The notes: generated from the sequence alone by a model not told the origin. A stretch of 64,000 bases of DNA from SZUA-430 sp044220975 (GCA_044220975.1 JBGAPZ010000019.1:1-64000); one strand, 5' to 3'; positions 1-8,232 are shown, counted from the stretch's first letter. Numbers and translations are program-made.

Positions 1-18
1 AGTGATAGGAGCCCTAAT

Positions 19-108
19 ATGTCTAAGTTGATTGGTGTTGCCGCCGTCGTTCTTGTGCTGGGCGGGATCGTAACTTACGCGATCTGCCTTCATTGCCCCG
101 GAATGTGA
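19..108 (+). CDS. 29-residue single-pass membrane miniprotein
   Basis: This short gene is not a family I recognise. The product has one hydrophobic stretch (about residues 4-23) followed by a CLHCPGM tail, so it would be a single-pass membrane miniprotein with a Cys-x2-Cys pair at its C-terminus. The ATG follows an AGGAG ribosome binding site at 8-12 with six bases between, which is the main reason to call it. It lies upstream of, and in the same direction as, the Cu/Ag efflux genes. A role in metal handling is inference from the cysteines and the neighbours only. Confidence 0.5.
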   Translation: MSKLIGVAAVVLVLGGIVTYAICLHCPGM

Positions 109-239
109 TCAAGACGGGGCCGGCGCGATCATCCAGATATCGCCGGCTCCCTATCGATTCACGGGAGAGTTACAAAAGGCCGCGGCGAACAGCCTTTGAT
201 TAAGGATGTCCTAAGCCACGTATGTTGTAATAGGCTCCA

Positions 240-599
240 ATGGAAATGCGCGATCTGGCAACCTTAGTGCGACGGCTCGTCAGCCTTGTGCTGGCGATTG
301 CGATCGTTGTTGCCCCGATCGCGCCTGCTGTCGCGGCGTGCATGTCACTCAGTGCTACGAAAGCGACGGCCACGGCAACCACTTCGCCCTGCGATATGCC
401 GTGCAAAGATTGCGCGTCGAAGACAGCGAAGAAATCGTGCCAAGGTGAATGCGTTTGTGTAAACGCGCTTTTCGATCGCCCGTCTGGCATGCCTCAGTCT
501 GCGGCGGTCCTGTTCCGACCGGTGCCGTACAAATATGCGCCCCTGGTCGCAACCGCGCGGCCGCCTGATCCGCCGCCGCCTCGAACCATCCTTGTCTGA
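240..599 (+). CDS. Cys-rich exported protein, putative periplasmic metal-binding protein
   Basis: The product has 119 residues. A hydrophobic segment at about residues 10-33, ending in APAVAAC, looks like a signal peptide. The mature part carries a cysteine cluster (CDMPCKDC, then further Cys in SCQGECVC) and ends in a proline-rich tail. Small proteins of this kind are common immediately upstream of CusBA-type efflux genes in alphaproteobacteria, and a periplasmic Cu/Ag-binding role is the simplest guess. No catalytic motif is visible. The ATG at 240 has only a weak AGG behind it, so the start is less certain than the gene itself. Confidence 0.6.
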   Translation: MEMRDLATLVRRLVSLVLAIAIVVAPIAPAVAACMSLSATKATATATTSPCDMPCKDCASKTAKKSCQGECVCVNALFDRPSGMPQSAAVLFRPVPYKYAPLVATARPPDPPPPRTILV

Positions 600-665
600 C
601 GAACATCTCTAAGCCGGCTCGACCTTCGAGCCGATCCGATCGTCATTTCGACAAGGAATAAATCT

Positions 666-1061
666 GTGACCAATTTACTTTTCGGGCGCGCCGCGCTCGC
701 TGTTGTGCTTGCTGCGCTCCTAAGCCTTACGGCATGTGGCAAGCCTACCCAACCTTTCGAGTTCACGACCACAACATCCGATCTGATGATGGGATCTGGA
801 GTGGTCGAAATTCGCCTGAAGAACACCGCCAGCGGCTCGTTCGTGGAGGACGCCGTCATCATGGCGACCCGTCTCGATATGGAACCCGACGGCATGAAGG
901 GCATGACAAGTCCCGTCGAGGAGCAAGGCGCGAGTACGCCAGGTACCTACCGCTTCGGCGGCAACTTCAAGATGGCGGGGCGTTGGCAACTGAGCCTTAT
1001 CGCGGTGGTGCCGGGGCAGGCGGAGAAGGTGCACGGCACCGTCGTTTTCAACGTGAAGTGA
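666..1061 (+). CDS. FixH/YtkA-like lipoprotein
   Basis: The 131-residue product begins with a lipoprotein signal peptide ending in a SLTAC lipobox (Cys about residue 24). The remainder resembles the FixH/YtkA-like beta-sandwich domain: a G-x-VEIRLKN strand, a Met-rich middle (ATRLDMEPDGMKGM) and a final strand typical of these domains. Such proteins often accompany CusB/CusA genes and may bind copper through Met residues. The GTG start at 666 is preceded by AAGGA at 652-656. It is co-directional with the adaptor gene that follows, with a gap of under 70 bp, so co-transcription is likely. Confidence 0.65.
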   Translation: MTNLLFGRAALAVVLAALLSLTACGKPTQPFEFTTTTSDLMMGSGVVEIRLKNTASGSFVEDAVIMATRLDMEPDGMKGMTSPVEEQGASTPGTYRFGGNFKMAGRWQLSLIAVVPGQAEKVHGTVVFNVK

Positions 1062-1129
1062 ACAAGCGAGACTTGCCGTGGTGGCGCTGACAAATGTCAC
1101 CACGGCATTGTTCGCGAAGGAACATTGCC

Positions 1130-2563
1130 ATGCGTACAATCACTATCGTCGCGACCTTGACGGTTGCCGCTTTCATCGGTGCGGGCCTCTGGTGGGCGGA
1201 CAAGCAAGGCTGGGTGACGATCCCGCTGGTGTCGTCGCACCCCAACGGACGCAATGTGGCGGCGCCGGATCGTCGCGTTCTCTACTATCGCAATCCAATG
1301 GGCGAGCCGGATACGTCGCCGGTGCCAAAAAAGGACTCGATGGGGATGGACTACATCCCCGTCTATGCGGACGAGGTTGATCCGGCGACCAAAGATGCCA
1401 CGCCTGATAAGCGCGTTCTCTATTACCGCAACCCGATGGGCCTTGCCGACACGTCGCCGGTCCCGAAGAAGGACTCGATGGGGATGGATTACATCCCGGT
1501 CTACGCCGACGAAGGCGCGGACGTGCCCGGGACGGTGAAGATCAACCTCGACCGCGTGCAGCGCTTGGGCGTGCGCACGGCGAAGGTCACGCGCCAGACG
1601 ATCGGCGAGACCGTGCTTCTCTCCGGCACTGTCATGACCGACGAGCGCCGGCAGAGCGTCGTCAGTCTGAAGTTCAAGGCATGGATTTCGAAGCTGCATG
1701 TCGCGGCGACCGGTGAGCAGGTGAAGGTGGGCCAGCCCCTGTTCGACATCCACAGCCCGTTCGTCCTTCAGCAGGAAACCACATTGGCGCTCGCGCTGAA
1801 CGCGAAGGATACGGCTCAGGATTTGGGCGGGGTTTACGCGCGCGCGAACGCGACTTCCGAAGCGCAAGCGCGCGAGCGCTTGAGCTTGTACGAAATACCC
1901 GAGCGCGAGATCGCGCGCCTGATCCGCACGCATGCGCCTTCGGGCCACATCACGTGGTACGCGCCGCAGAGCGGGACGGTGGTGGAAAAACCTGCCATCG
2001 CCGGCATGCACGCCGAGGAAGGGACAATCCTCTATCGGCTTGCTGATCTCTCAAAGATTTGGGTGATCGCCGAGGCGCCAGAGAACTCGCTCAGCTTAGC
2101 GCGTCCGGGCGCGACGGCGCGCATCACGCTGAACGCGTTTCCAGGTAAGATGTTTGAGGGGAAAGTGACGTTCGTCTATCCCGAAGTCTCGATGACGACG
2201 CGCACCGCGAAAGTGCGCATCGAGCTTGCGAACCCCGACGGCCAACTCTTGCCCGGCATGTTTGCCTCCGTCGAGGTCGTGAGCCGATCCAGCCAACCTG
2301 TTGTGACTGTGCCCGACAGCGCCGTGATCGACTCGGGCTCGCGTCAAGTCGTGCTCATCGCGCGGGGCGAAGGGCGATTCGAGCCGCGAGCGGTCACCGC
2401 CGGCCGCCGCGCCAACGGCATGGTCGAGATCGCATCCGGTCTCGACGGCAGCGAGGAGGTCGTGACCTCCGCGACGTTCCTGATCGACGCCGAAAGCAAT
2501 TTGCGCGCGGCGCTGCAGAGCTTCACGGCGGGCGATGCGTCGGCCAAGGAGAAAACCCAATGA
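1130..2563 (+). CDS. cusB: CusB-like periplasmic adaptor of a heavy-metal RND efflux pump, with two tandem HMBD domains
   Basis: This is the membrane-fusion subunit (477 residues) that joins the inner membrane RND pump to an outer membrane channel. A hydrophobic anchor covers residues 5-22. Two copies of the heavy-metal-binding domain follow, residues 52-79 and 98-125, each with YYRNPMG, KKDSMGMDYIPVY and a 46-residue period. The HlyD-type barrel-sandwich and beta-barrel domains run from about residue 135 to the end. I chose ATG 1130 rather than the upstream ATG 1094 because a GAAGGA site lies at the right distance before 1130 and the signal/anchor then begins at the N-terminus. The stop overlaps the next start (ATGA), indicating translational coupling to the pump. 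Confidence 0.9.
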   Translation: MRTITIVATLTVAAFIGAGLWWADKQGWVTIPLVSSHPNGRNVAAPDRRVLYYRNPMGEPDTSPVPKKDSMGMDYIPVYADEVDPATKDATPDKRVLYYRNPMGLADTSPVPKKDSMGMDYIPVYADEGADVPGTVKINLDRVQRLGVRTAKVTRQTIGETVLLSGTVMTDERRQSVVSLKFKAWISKLHVAATGEQVKVGQPLFDIHSPFVLQQETTLALALNAKDTAQDLGGVYARANATSEAQARERLSLYEIPEREIARLIRTHAPSGHITWYAPQSGTVVEKPAIAGMHAEEGTILYRLADLSKIWVIAEAPENSLSLARPGATARITLNAFPGKMFEGKVTFVYPEVSMTTRTAKVRIELANPDGQLLPGMFASVEVVSRSSQPVVTVPDSAVIDSGSRQVVLIARGEGRFEPRAVTAGRRANGMVEIASGLDGSEEVVTSATFLIDAESNLRAALQSFTAGDASAKEKTQ

Positions 2564-5500
2564 TCGCCGCCATCATCCGTTGGTCGGCGAGCAATCTCCT
2601 GCTCGTGCTTATCGCGACTGCATTGGCGACGTTTGCGGGCGTCTATGCGCTTGTGACGACGCCAGTCGATGCGATACCCGATCTCTCAGACACCCAGGTT
2701 ATCATCTACACGGAATATGGAGGCCAAGCGCCGCAGGTGATCGAGGATCAAGTCACCTATCCGCTCACGACCGCAATGCTGAGCGTGCCGCGCTCGCGCG
2801 CGGTGCGCGGGTTCTCGTATTTCGGGGTCAGCTTTGTCTATGTGATCTTCGAGGACGGAACCGATCTCTATTGGGCCAGGAGCCGCGTGCTCGAATATCT
2901 GAATGCGGCCGCCCGCCGTTTGCCTGCGGGTGTCACGCCCACCCTTGGACCGGACGCGACCGGCGTCGGCTGGGTCTATCAATACGCGATTGAGCATCCG
3001 ACTCTGAACCTAGCCGAAACACGTACGTTGCAGGACTGGTACGTTCGCTTCGCGGCCGCGAAAGCCTCGGGCGTCGCTGAGGTGTCGAGCGTCGGCGGCC
3101 TCGTTAAGCAGTATAACGTCGTTGTCGATCCGAAGCGGCTGCTTGCCCTCGGTTTGACACTCGATGACGTGCGCAAGGCCATCGCCGGATCGAACCGCGA
3201 CGTCGGCGGGCGTGTCGTCGAACTCAGTGAAACCGAACACGCCGTGCGCGGCCGCGGTTACCTGAAGAGTGCCGCTGACATCGAGGGCATCGCTCTAAAA
3301 TCGATGGGCGGCGTGCCAGTGACGGTGAAAGACGTGGCGCGGGTGGAAATCGGCCCCGACGAGCGGCGTGGTGTCGCTGAACTGAACGGCGACGGCGAAG
3401 TCACCGCGGGTATTGTTGCCCAGCGGCAAGGCGCGAACACGGTCGACGTGATCGATGCGGCGAAGAAATCGCTGAATACTCTGCTGCCGAGCCTTCCCGC
3501 AGGGACGCGAATTGTGCCGGTCTACGACCGCTCGGACCTGATTGCGCGCGCCATCGCAACGCTCGAACGCACGCTGACCGAAGAAAGCATCATCGTCGCA
3601 CTCGTCTGTATCGTCTTCCTGCTGCACGTGCGCAGCGCGCTGGTCGCGATTGTCATGTTGCCCGTGGGCGTGCTGCTCGCGTTCGCCGGCATGAAGGCGT
3701 TGGGCCTCAGTTCCAACATCATGAGCCTCGGCGGCATCGCGATTGCGATCGGGGCGATGATCGATGCGGCCATCGTGATGATCGAGAACGCACACAAGCA
3801 CATTGAACGGCTGAAGCCTGGTGAGGCGCGAACCCAGGCGATCATCGACGCCGCTGTCGAGGTCGGCCCCTCGCTGTTCTTCAGCCTGCTCATCATCACG
3901 GTCTCGTTCCTGCCGATCTTCGCGCTCGAAGCGCAGGAAGGCCGCCTATTCCACCCGCTTGCGTTCACGAAGACGTTCGCAATGGCGGCGGCCGCCTTGC
4001 TGTCGGTCACGCTCGTGCCTGCGCTGATGGTGCTGTCCATCAAGGGGAGAATTCGCAGCGAGGCGGAGAACCCGATCAACCGCTTCCTAATAGCGCTCTA
4101 TCGCCCGATGATCCAGGCCGTGCTGAACGCGCGCGTCTTGACCGTCGGGATCGCGGCTTTGGTGCTTGCAGTGTCGATCTGGCCGCTCATGCGCATCGGC
4201 TCCGAATTCATGCCGACGCTGAACGAAGGCACGCTGTTCTACATGCCAACGACGTTGCCAGGCCTCTCCGTCACGAAGGCGGCCGAACTCGTGCAGACGC
4301 AAAACAAGATCATCAAGGCGTTTCCAGAAGTCGCCTCCGTCTTCGGCAAGGCGGGCCGCGCGCAGACCGCGACCGATCCCGCGCCGCTCGAAATGTTCGA
4401 AACCGTCGTCAACTTGAAACCGGAAAGCGAATGGCGGCCCGGGATGACGACAGACAAGCTGATCGCTGAAATGGACGCGAGCTTACAGTTTCCCGGCGTC
4501 TCGAACGCATGGACAATGCCGATCAAGGCGCGCATCGATATGCTCTCGACCGGCATTCGCACGCCCGTGGGCGTCAAAGTGATCGGCCGCTCGCTCGGCG
4601 AGATCGAGACGGCGGCGCGCGAGATCGAGCGCGTGCTGCGCAAGGTGCCGGGCACCGCGAGCGCCTTCTCCGAACGCATCGGCGGGGGCTACTACCTGAC
4701 GATCGAACCCGACCGGCGCGAACTCGCGCGCTATGGCCTCAGTGTAGATCAGGTGCAGGACACAATTGCGATGGCGCTCGGCGGTGAGACGGTGACTACC
4801 ACCGTCGAGGGCCGCGAGCGTTACGGCGTCAACATTCGCTATCCGCGCGACATGCGGTCGGACCCGCAAACGATCGCCCGCCAGGTGATCGTGCCGATGG
4901 CCTCGGGCGGCGGCGTGCCGCTCGGCCAGGTCGCGAAAATCAAGCTCGAACAAGGCCCTTCGACGATACGCACGGAGGATGCGCAGCTCGCGGCCTATGT
5001 CTTCGTGGACGTGCGCGACCGCGACCTCGGTGGCTATGTCGCCGACGCGCGAGCCGCCGTCGCGCGCGAGGTGAAGTTTCCGGCCGGCGTTTATCCCATT
5101 TGGAGCGGCCAGTTCGAGTATCTCGAACGTGCGGAGGCAAAGCTAATGATCGTCGTGCCGGTCACGCTGCTCATCATCTTCTTGCTGCTTTACCTCAACT
5201 TCGGCCGGCTCACGGAAACGCTGATCGTCATGGCCTCGGTGCCGTTCGCGCTGGTGGGCGGGTTGTGGCTGATGTATGCGCTGGGCTTCAATTTCAGCGT
5301 CGCGGTTGCGGTCGGCTTCATCGCGCTTGCGGGTGTCGCCGCTGAAACCGGCGTTGTGATGCTGATCTACCTCGATCACGCGCTCAAGGTCCATCGCGAG
5401 AGCGCGGCGGGGGAGGGCCGTACCCTGACGCTTGCGGACGTCAATGCCGCCGTGATGGAAGGCGCCGTCGAACGTGTGCGCCCGAAGCTGATGACGGTCG

Positions 5501-5706
5501 CGGCAATCATGGCAGGCTTGCTTCCGATCATGTGGTCAATAGGCGCCGGCTCCGAGATCATGCAGCGCATTGCCGTTCCGATGATCGGCGGCATGGTCTC
5601 GTCGACCGTGCTGACGCTGATCGTGATTCCCGCGATCTATTCGCTGGTCAAGGGCGCCAGAGCAGGGCGCAGCGCGGCACTGGCGACCGGCGCCCGGCAC
5701 GCCTGA
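2560..5706 (+). CDS. cusA: CusA-like heavy-metal RND efflux transporter (Cu/Ag type)
   Basis: This 1048-residue protein is the inner membrane proton/cation antiporter of the efflux system and has the usual RND length and duplicated layout (about twelve membrane segments, two periplasmic loops). The transmembrane segment 4 motif GAMIDAAIVMIEN (about residues 398-410) is the form found in Cu(I)/Ag(I) exporters rather than in Zn/Co/Cd pumps. The periplasmic motif TMPIKARIDML (about residues 651-661) holds the methionines of the Cu/Ag relay of CusA. Its start overlaps the adaptor stop. No outer membrane factor is visible in the window; it may lie upstream of position 1 or elsewhere in the genome. 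Confidence 0.92.
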   Translation: MIAAIIRWSASNLLLVLIATALATFAGVYALVTTPVDAIPDLSDTQVIIYTEYGGQAPQVIEDQVTYPLTTAMLSVPRSRAVRGFSYFGVSFVYVIFEDGTDLYWARSRVLEYLNAAARRLPAGVTPTLGPDATGVGWVYQYAIEHPTLNLAETRTLQDWYVRFAAAKASGVAEVSSVGGLVKQYNVVVDPKRLLALGLTLDDVRKAIAGSNRDVGGRVVELSETEHAVRGRGYLKSAADIEGIALKSMGGVPVTVKDVARVEIGPDERRGVAELNGDGEVTAGIVAQRQGANTVDVIDAAKKSLNTLLPSLPAGTRIVPVYDRSDLIARAIATLERTLTEESIIVALVCIVFLLHVRSALVAIVMLPVGVLLAFAGMKALGLSSNIMSLGGIAIAIGAMIDAAIVMIENAHKHIERLKPGEARTQAIIDAAVEVGPSLFFSLLIITVSFLPIFALEAQEGRLFHPLAFTKTFAMAAAALLSVTLVPALMVLSIKGRIRSEAENPINRFLIALYRPMIQAVLNARVLTVGIAALVLAVSIWPLMRIGSEFMPTLNEGTLFYMPTTLPGLSVTKAAELVQTQNKIIKAFPEVASVFGKAGRAQTATDPAPLEMFETVVNLKPESEWRPGMTTDKLIAEMDASLQFPGVSNAWTMPIKARIDMLSTGIRTPVGVKVIGRSLGEIETAAREIERVLRKVPGTASAFSERIGGGYYLTIEPDRRELARYGLSVDQVQDTIAMALGGETVTTTVEGRERYGVNIRYPRDMRSDPQTIARQVIVPMASGGGVPLGQVAKIKLEQGPSTIRTEDAQLAAYVFVDVRDRDLGGYVADARAAVAREVKFPAGVYPIWSGQFEYLERAEAKLMIVVPVTLLIIFLLLYLNFGRLTETLIVMASVPFALVGGLWLMYALGFNFSVAVAVGFIALAGVAAETGVVMLIYLDHALKVHRESAAGEGRTLTLADVNAAVMEGAVERVRPKLMTVAAIMAGLLPIMWSIGAGSEIMQRIAVPMIGGMVSSTVLTLIVIPAIYSLVKGARAGRSAALATGARHA

Positions 5707-5803
5707 TGTAATTTCTGGAGAAACACGAACCACGCGTCGGCAATTCAGAAAGCACGACGTGAACGACAACACAATCACTCGGCGTATCTAGGAAGGCCTA
5801 CAC

Positions 5804-6196
5804 GTGAACATTGGTCAAGCCGCAAGGGCATCTGGTGTCTCGGCCAAGATGATCCGCTACTACGAATCAATCGGGCTCGTACCGCCGGCTCGGCGGACGA
5901 AGGGCAACTACCGCAACTACGGAACCGCCGACATTGAGCGGCTCTCCTTTATCCGCAGAGCAATAGATCTGGGCTTTCCTCCCGCTCGCGTCCGTGAGTT
6001 GCTCGTGTTGTGGAGCAGATCAAGACGTTGCGTGGGCTTGCGCGTTCGTGACCGGAACGCGTCACGTCCGCTTTTCGCCTACCAGTACGCTCGCAACACC
6101 GATCGAGAGAGCAAGGCCAACGGTCTGCGCCAGCATGAAGCCCGGAACCGACGATGGCGCTATCCCCGCGAATGTATCGGTCAAGGATCGCGCTAA
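5804..6196 (+). pseudogene. MerR-family metal regulator, C-terminal half lost
   Basis: The first 68 residues are a normal MerR/CueR helix-turn-helix and linker (NIGQAARASGVSAKMIRYYE, GLVPPARR, RRAIDLGFPPARVRELLVLWS). After that the resemblance stops: the frame continues with basic, low-similarity sequence that simply runs antisense to the end of the aquaporin gene. The long dimerisation helix and the metal-binding Cys loop are missing. The start is GTG at 5804 with AGGAAGG just upstream. In another frame after the break a DQDV stretch faintly recalls the lost helix, so a frameshift plus deletion is likely. The regulator of the adjacent Cu/Ag pump therefore appears inactivated. Confidence 0.7.
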
Positions 6197-6727
6197 CGTC
6201 ACAGCGGGGTTGGCGAACGAAGTGGAGGAAGTGAACCAATAGGCCCCGACGATGTAGGCGGCGACGGCAAACGGGATGCGTTCTGGGTGTGATCGCGCGA
6301 CACCCCAGATCGTCAATAGCAAGCCGAATGTTGCAACAGCCTCGCCGATCTGCTCACCCGGCGTCGAACGTTCGTGCGCCGAAACCTGCAGCGGCGGCTG
6401 TGCGAACATCGCGTGTGCCAACAGTACACCGGTGACCGCGCCTGTGACCTGCGCTGCGACATAGGGCAGGGCGGTTTGCCAGGCCGTACGTCCCTGCACG
6501 CACTCGAAGGCGGTGACGACAGGGTTGAAATGCGCGCCGGAGATAGGCCCGAGCGCTGCGATCAAGGCGACGAGCACGCCACCGGTCGCGATCGAGTTTG
6601 CAAGTAGCGCGATCGCATCGTTTCCGGCTGATAGTTTTGCGCCCATGATGCCGGAGCCGACCACGGCAGCGAGAAGCATCGTGGTGCCGACGAACTCAGC
6701 GAGAGCGGCGCGCATGAGTTGGGCCAT
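6062..6727 (-). CDS. aqpS: Aquaglyceroporin of an arsenic operon (AqpS type)
   Basis: This is a 221-residue member of the MIP channel family. Both half-helix motifs are present: HFNPVV in the first repeat and FANPAVTLAR in the second, the latter with the selectivity-filter arginine; six membrane segments can be drawn. It is the last gene of a reverse-strand ars operon, four bases after arsC. In Sinorhizobium meliloti the equivalent AqpS lets arsenite made by ArsC leave the cell down its gradient. The same job is inferred here because no ArsB or Acr3 pump gene lies in the window. The ATG at 6727 is taken as start; an internal ATG four codons later is possible. Confidence 0.88.
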   Translation of the reverse strand: MAQLMRAALAEFVGTTMLLAAVVGSGIMGAKLSAGNDAIALLANSIATGGVLVALIAALGPISGAHFNPVVTAFECVQGRTAWQTALPYVAAQVTGAVTGVLLAHAMFAQPPLQVSAHERSTPGEQIGEAVATFGLLLTIWGVARSHPERIPFAVAAYIVGAYWFTSSTSFANPAVTLARSLTDTFAGIAPSSVPGFMLAQTVGLALSIGVASVLVGEKRT

Positions 6728-6731
6728 AATT

Positions 6732-7202
6732 TCAGTGCGGTCCTAACTCGGCAACGAGCCGCCGTAGCGCAGCGGAATCCAGCGTATCAATCGGCAAGGC
6801 AACAAGCCGGTCGGCGACTTCTCGGATTGAAGCAAAGACCGCCTCAAACTCTGCCGAGTCCTGGGGATCAGGGAAGCTCCAATGCGCCTTCAACGGTGCC
6901 GCCGGCCAAATGGGGCAAGATTCTGCGGCGGCATTGTCACAGACAGTGACCACGAGTTGCATTTGCGGCGCCGAAGCGCTCGCGAACTCATCCCAGCTCT
7001 TCGAGCGGACGCCATCCGCCGAGATGCCATGCGTTCGCAAGGTCGCGAGCGCCAACGGGTTGACTTGACCCTTGGGCGAGCTTCCAGCGCTGAACGCCCG
7101 AAACCTCCCTTGTCCCACGTGGTTCAAGTAGCACTCGGCCAAGATCGAGCGGGCCGAGTTGCCGGTGCAGAGGAAAAGCACGTTGAAGGGCTGCTCCGTC
7201 AC
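6732..7202 (-). CDS. arsC: Thioredoxin-coupled arsenate reductase
   Basis: The enzyme (156 residues) reduces arsenate to arsenite using a low-molecular-weight phosphatase fold. The P-loop CTGNSARS places the nucleophilic Cys12, and Cys88 and Cys96 sit in VTVCDNAAAESCP, matching the Cys triad (10/82/89) of the thioredoxin-linked Staphylococcus-type ArsC. The GTG start overlaps the arsI stop (GTGA), so the two are translationally coupled. It belongs to the arsR-arsI-arsC-aqpS operon and would supply arsenite to the AqpS channel. Confidence 0.93.
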   Translation of the reverse strand: MTEQPFNVLFLCTGNSARSILAECYLNHVGQGRFRAFSAGSSPKGQVNPLALATLRTHGISADGVRSKSWDEFASASAPQMQLVVTVCDNAAAESCPIWPAAPLKAHWSFPDPQDSAEFEAVFASIREVADRLVALPIDTLDSAALRRLVAELGPH

Positions 7203-7681
7203 GCGCAGCAGCCGCTGACTTTGGCGTTTTGCGGAGCGGGTTCACACGTCCCGGCCGTGCCGCAGCATGCCGCGCCGGACGCCACCTCTGCGACTGGTGC
7301 GTCCTCGCCGTATGTCGTGGCATCGCCGAAGGTGTAGAACGTTTCCCAACGCACACCGGCGGGGTCGTTGACCCAGGTCTTGTCGCCCATCGCGTAGCAA
7401 CAGCTGACCGCCACTTCGTCGAGTGTCTTTTCGCCCGCCGCTTTCAGGCGGCAGGCCAACTCGTTGAGCTCGGCGCGCGAGTCGACTTGAACGCCGATGT
7501 GATCGACGCCAGGCGCACGCGATCCACGCGCGGAGATCGCGAAGTTCACGTGGGGGTCTTCGAGCATCCACTTCGCGTAGTCGAGCTTTACCTTGACCGG
7601 CTCCGCGCCGAACAGCGTTGAATAGAACCGGATCGATTCATCCAAGTTAGGCACGGCGACGTGGACGTGTAGACGTTTCAT
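7199..7681 (-). CDS. arsI: ArsI/CadI-type dioxygenase (C-As lyase family)
   Basis: This 160-residue type I extradiol/glyoxalase-fold protein matches ArsI, which cleaves the carbon-arsenic bond of trivalent methylarsenicals and aromatic arsenicals. The metal ligands expected of ArsI (His5, His62, Glu115 in the Bacillus enzyme) correspond to His5, His61 and Glu113. The vicinal substrate-binding cysteines are at 94-95 (VSCCYAMGDKTW). The C-terminus is a Cys-rich tail with CC, C and CC groups. The gene overlaps arsR by 35 bp. CadI-type relatives without lyase activity exist, so the substrate is inferred from the Cys pair and the operon. Confidence 0.85.
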   Translation of the reverse strand: MKRLHVHVAVPNLDESIRFYSTLFGAEPVKVKLDYAKWMLEDPHVNFAISARGSRAPGVDHIGVQVDSRAELNELACRLKAAGEKTLDEVAVSCCYAMGDKTWVNDPAGVRWETFYTFGDATTYGEDAPVAEVASGAACCGTAGTCEPAPQNAKVSGCCA

Positions 7682-8018
7682 GGGCCTTCTCCTTTGCCTT
7701 TTTCATCGGTGCGCAGCTTGCCGGGGCACAACCGGCACCCGCGCAGCAGTTTTCGGTGAGGAATTCGATCACGCCGTTCATCGTGTCGTACGCCGCGACG
7801 TAGATCAGCGAGCGGCCTTGACGGGTGACCGTTACAAGCCCTGTGCGCTTCAGTTGCGCGAGGTGGAACGAAAGCGTGGGCGCCGGGATGTCGAGCGTTT
7901 CGCTGATCGAGGTCGGGGTGAGACCGGGTGGTCCCGCCTGAACCAACGAACGGAACACGGCCAGCCGATGTTCCTGCGCGAGCGCTTCAAGGGCGGCAAT
8001 GATCTTGTTAGATTCCAT
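7647..8018 (-). CDS. arsR: ArsR-family arsenite-responsive repressor
   Basis: This 123-residue winged-helix repressor heads the ars operon. The DNA-recognition helix region is LDIPAPTLSFHLAQLKRTGLV. The As(III) site is C-terminal: Cys91, Cys92 and Cys97 (ENCCAGAGCAPASC), spaced as in the Acidithiobacillus-type ArsR (Cys95/96/102) rather than the E. coli type with cysteines in the recognition helix. No ribosome binding site precedes the ATG. The predicted -10 ends seven bases away, so the mRNA is probably leaderless. Autoregulation through the palindrome in its promoter is likely. Confidence 0.9.
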   Translation of the reverse strand: MESNKIIAALEALAQEHRLAVFRSLVQAGPPGLTPTSISETLDIPAPTLSFHLAQLKRTGLVTVTRQGRSLIYVAAYDTMNGVIEFLTENCCAGAGCAPASCAPMKKAKEKAHETSTRPRRRA

Positions 8019-8025
8019 AATTCCA

Positions 8026-8055
8026 TAAATATCGAATTATAATTGCGATTGTCAA
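8026..8055 (-). promoter_or_regulatory. arsR promoter with operator palindrome between -35 and -10
   Basis: Read on the reverse strand there is TTGACA (8050-8055), an 18-base spacer and TATTTA (8026-8031). The spacer contains the perfect 10-bp palindrome AATTATAATT (8035-8044). A repressor bound there would block RNA polymerase, the usual placement for ArsR. The start codon begins at 8018, so initiation at about 8019 would give a leaderless transcript. Confidence 0.6.
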
Positions 8056-8232
8056 GAGATGTGCGATCGATCTCCGAAGGAACCAGCCCGGATGAGGTGG
8101 AACTGGAGAAATCCGTCGTATCCGCATGCGAGATTGCTGAGGACGGGGCCATCGGTTGAGTAACAAAAACAGCCGCGCATTGCGGCGGGGAGGGACTATC
8201 GTTGTCGAGCAACCGTCAAATAATGGTGCTCA
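8056..8232. other. Intergenic segment between arsR promoter and a broken gene
   Basis: No gene is well supported here. A short forward reading from TTG 8049 to a stop at 8159 has protein-like composition (acidic, SPDEVELEKS) and could be a remnant of a larger gene, but it has no ribosome binding site and overlaps the arsR promoter. Confidence 0.3.

Noticed and set aside
119..147. GC-rich inverted repeat GCCGGCG/CGCCGGC after the miniprotein
   Set aside because: The loop is 15 bases and no T-run follows, so a terminator is not supported in this GC-rich context.
1094..1129. Longer N-terminus for the CusB adaptor from ATG 1094
   Set aside because: The extra residues are not signal-like and ATG 1130 has the good ribosome binding site and membrane anchor.
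8049..8159. Short forward reading frame with protein-like composition
   Set aside because: It starts inside the arsR promoter, lacks a ribosome binding site and is only 36 codons; at most a remnant.
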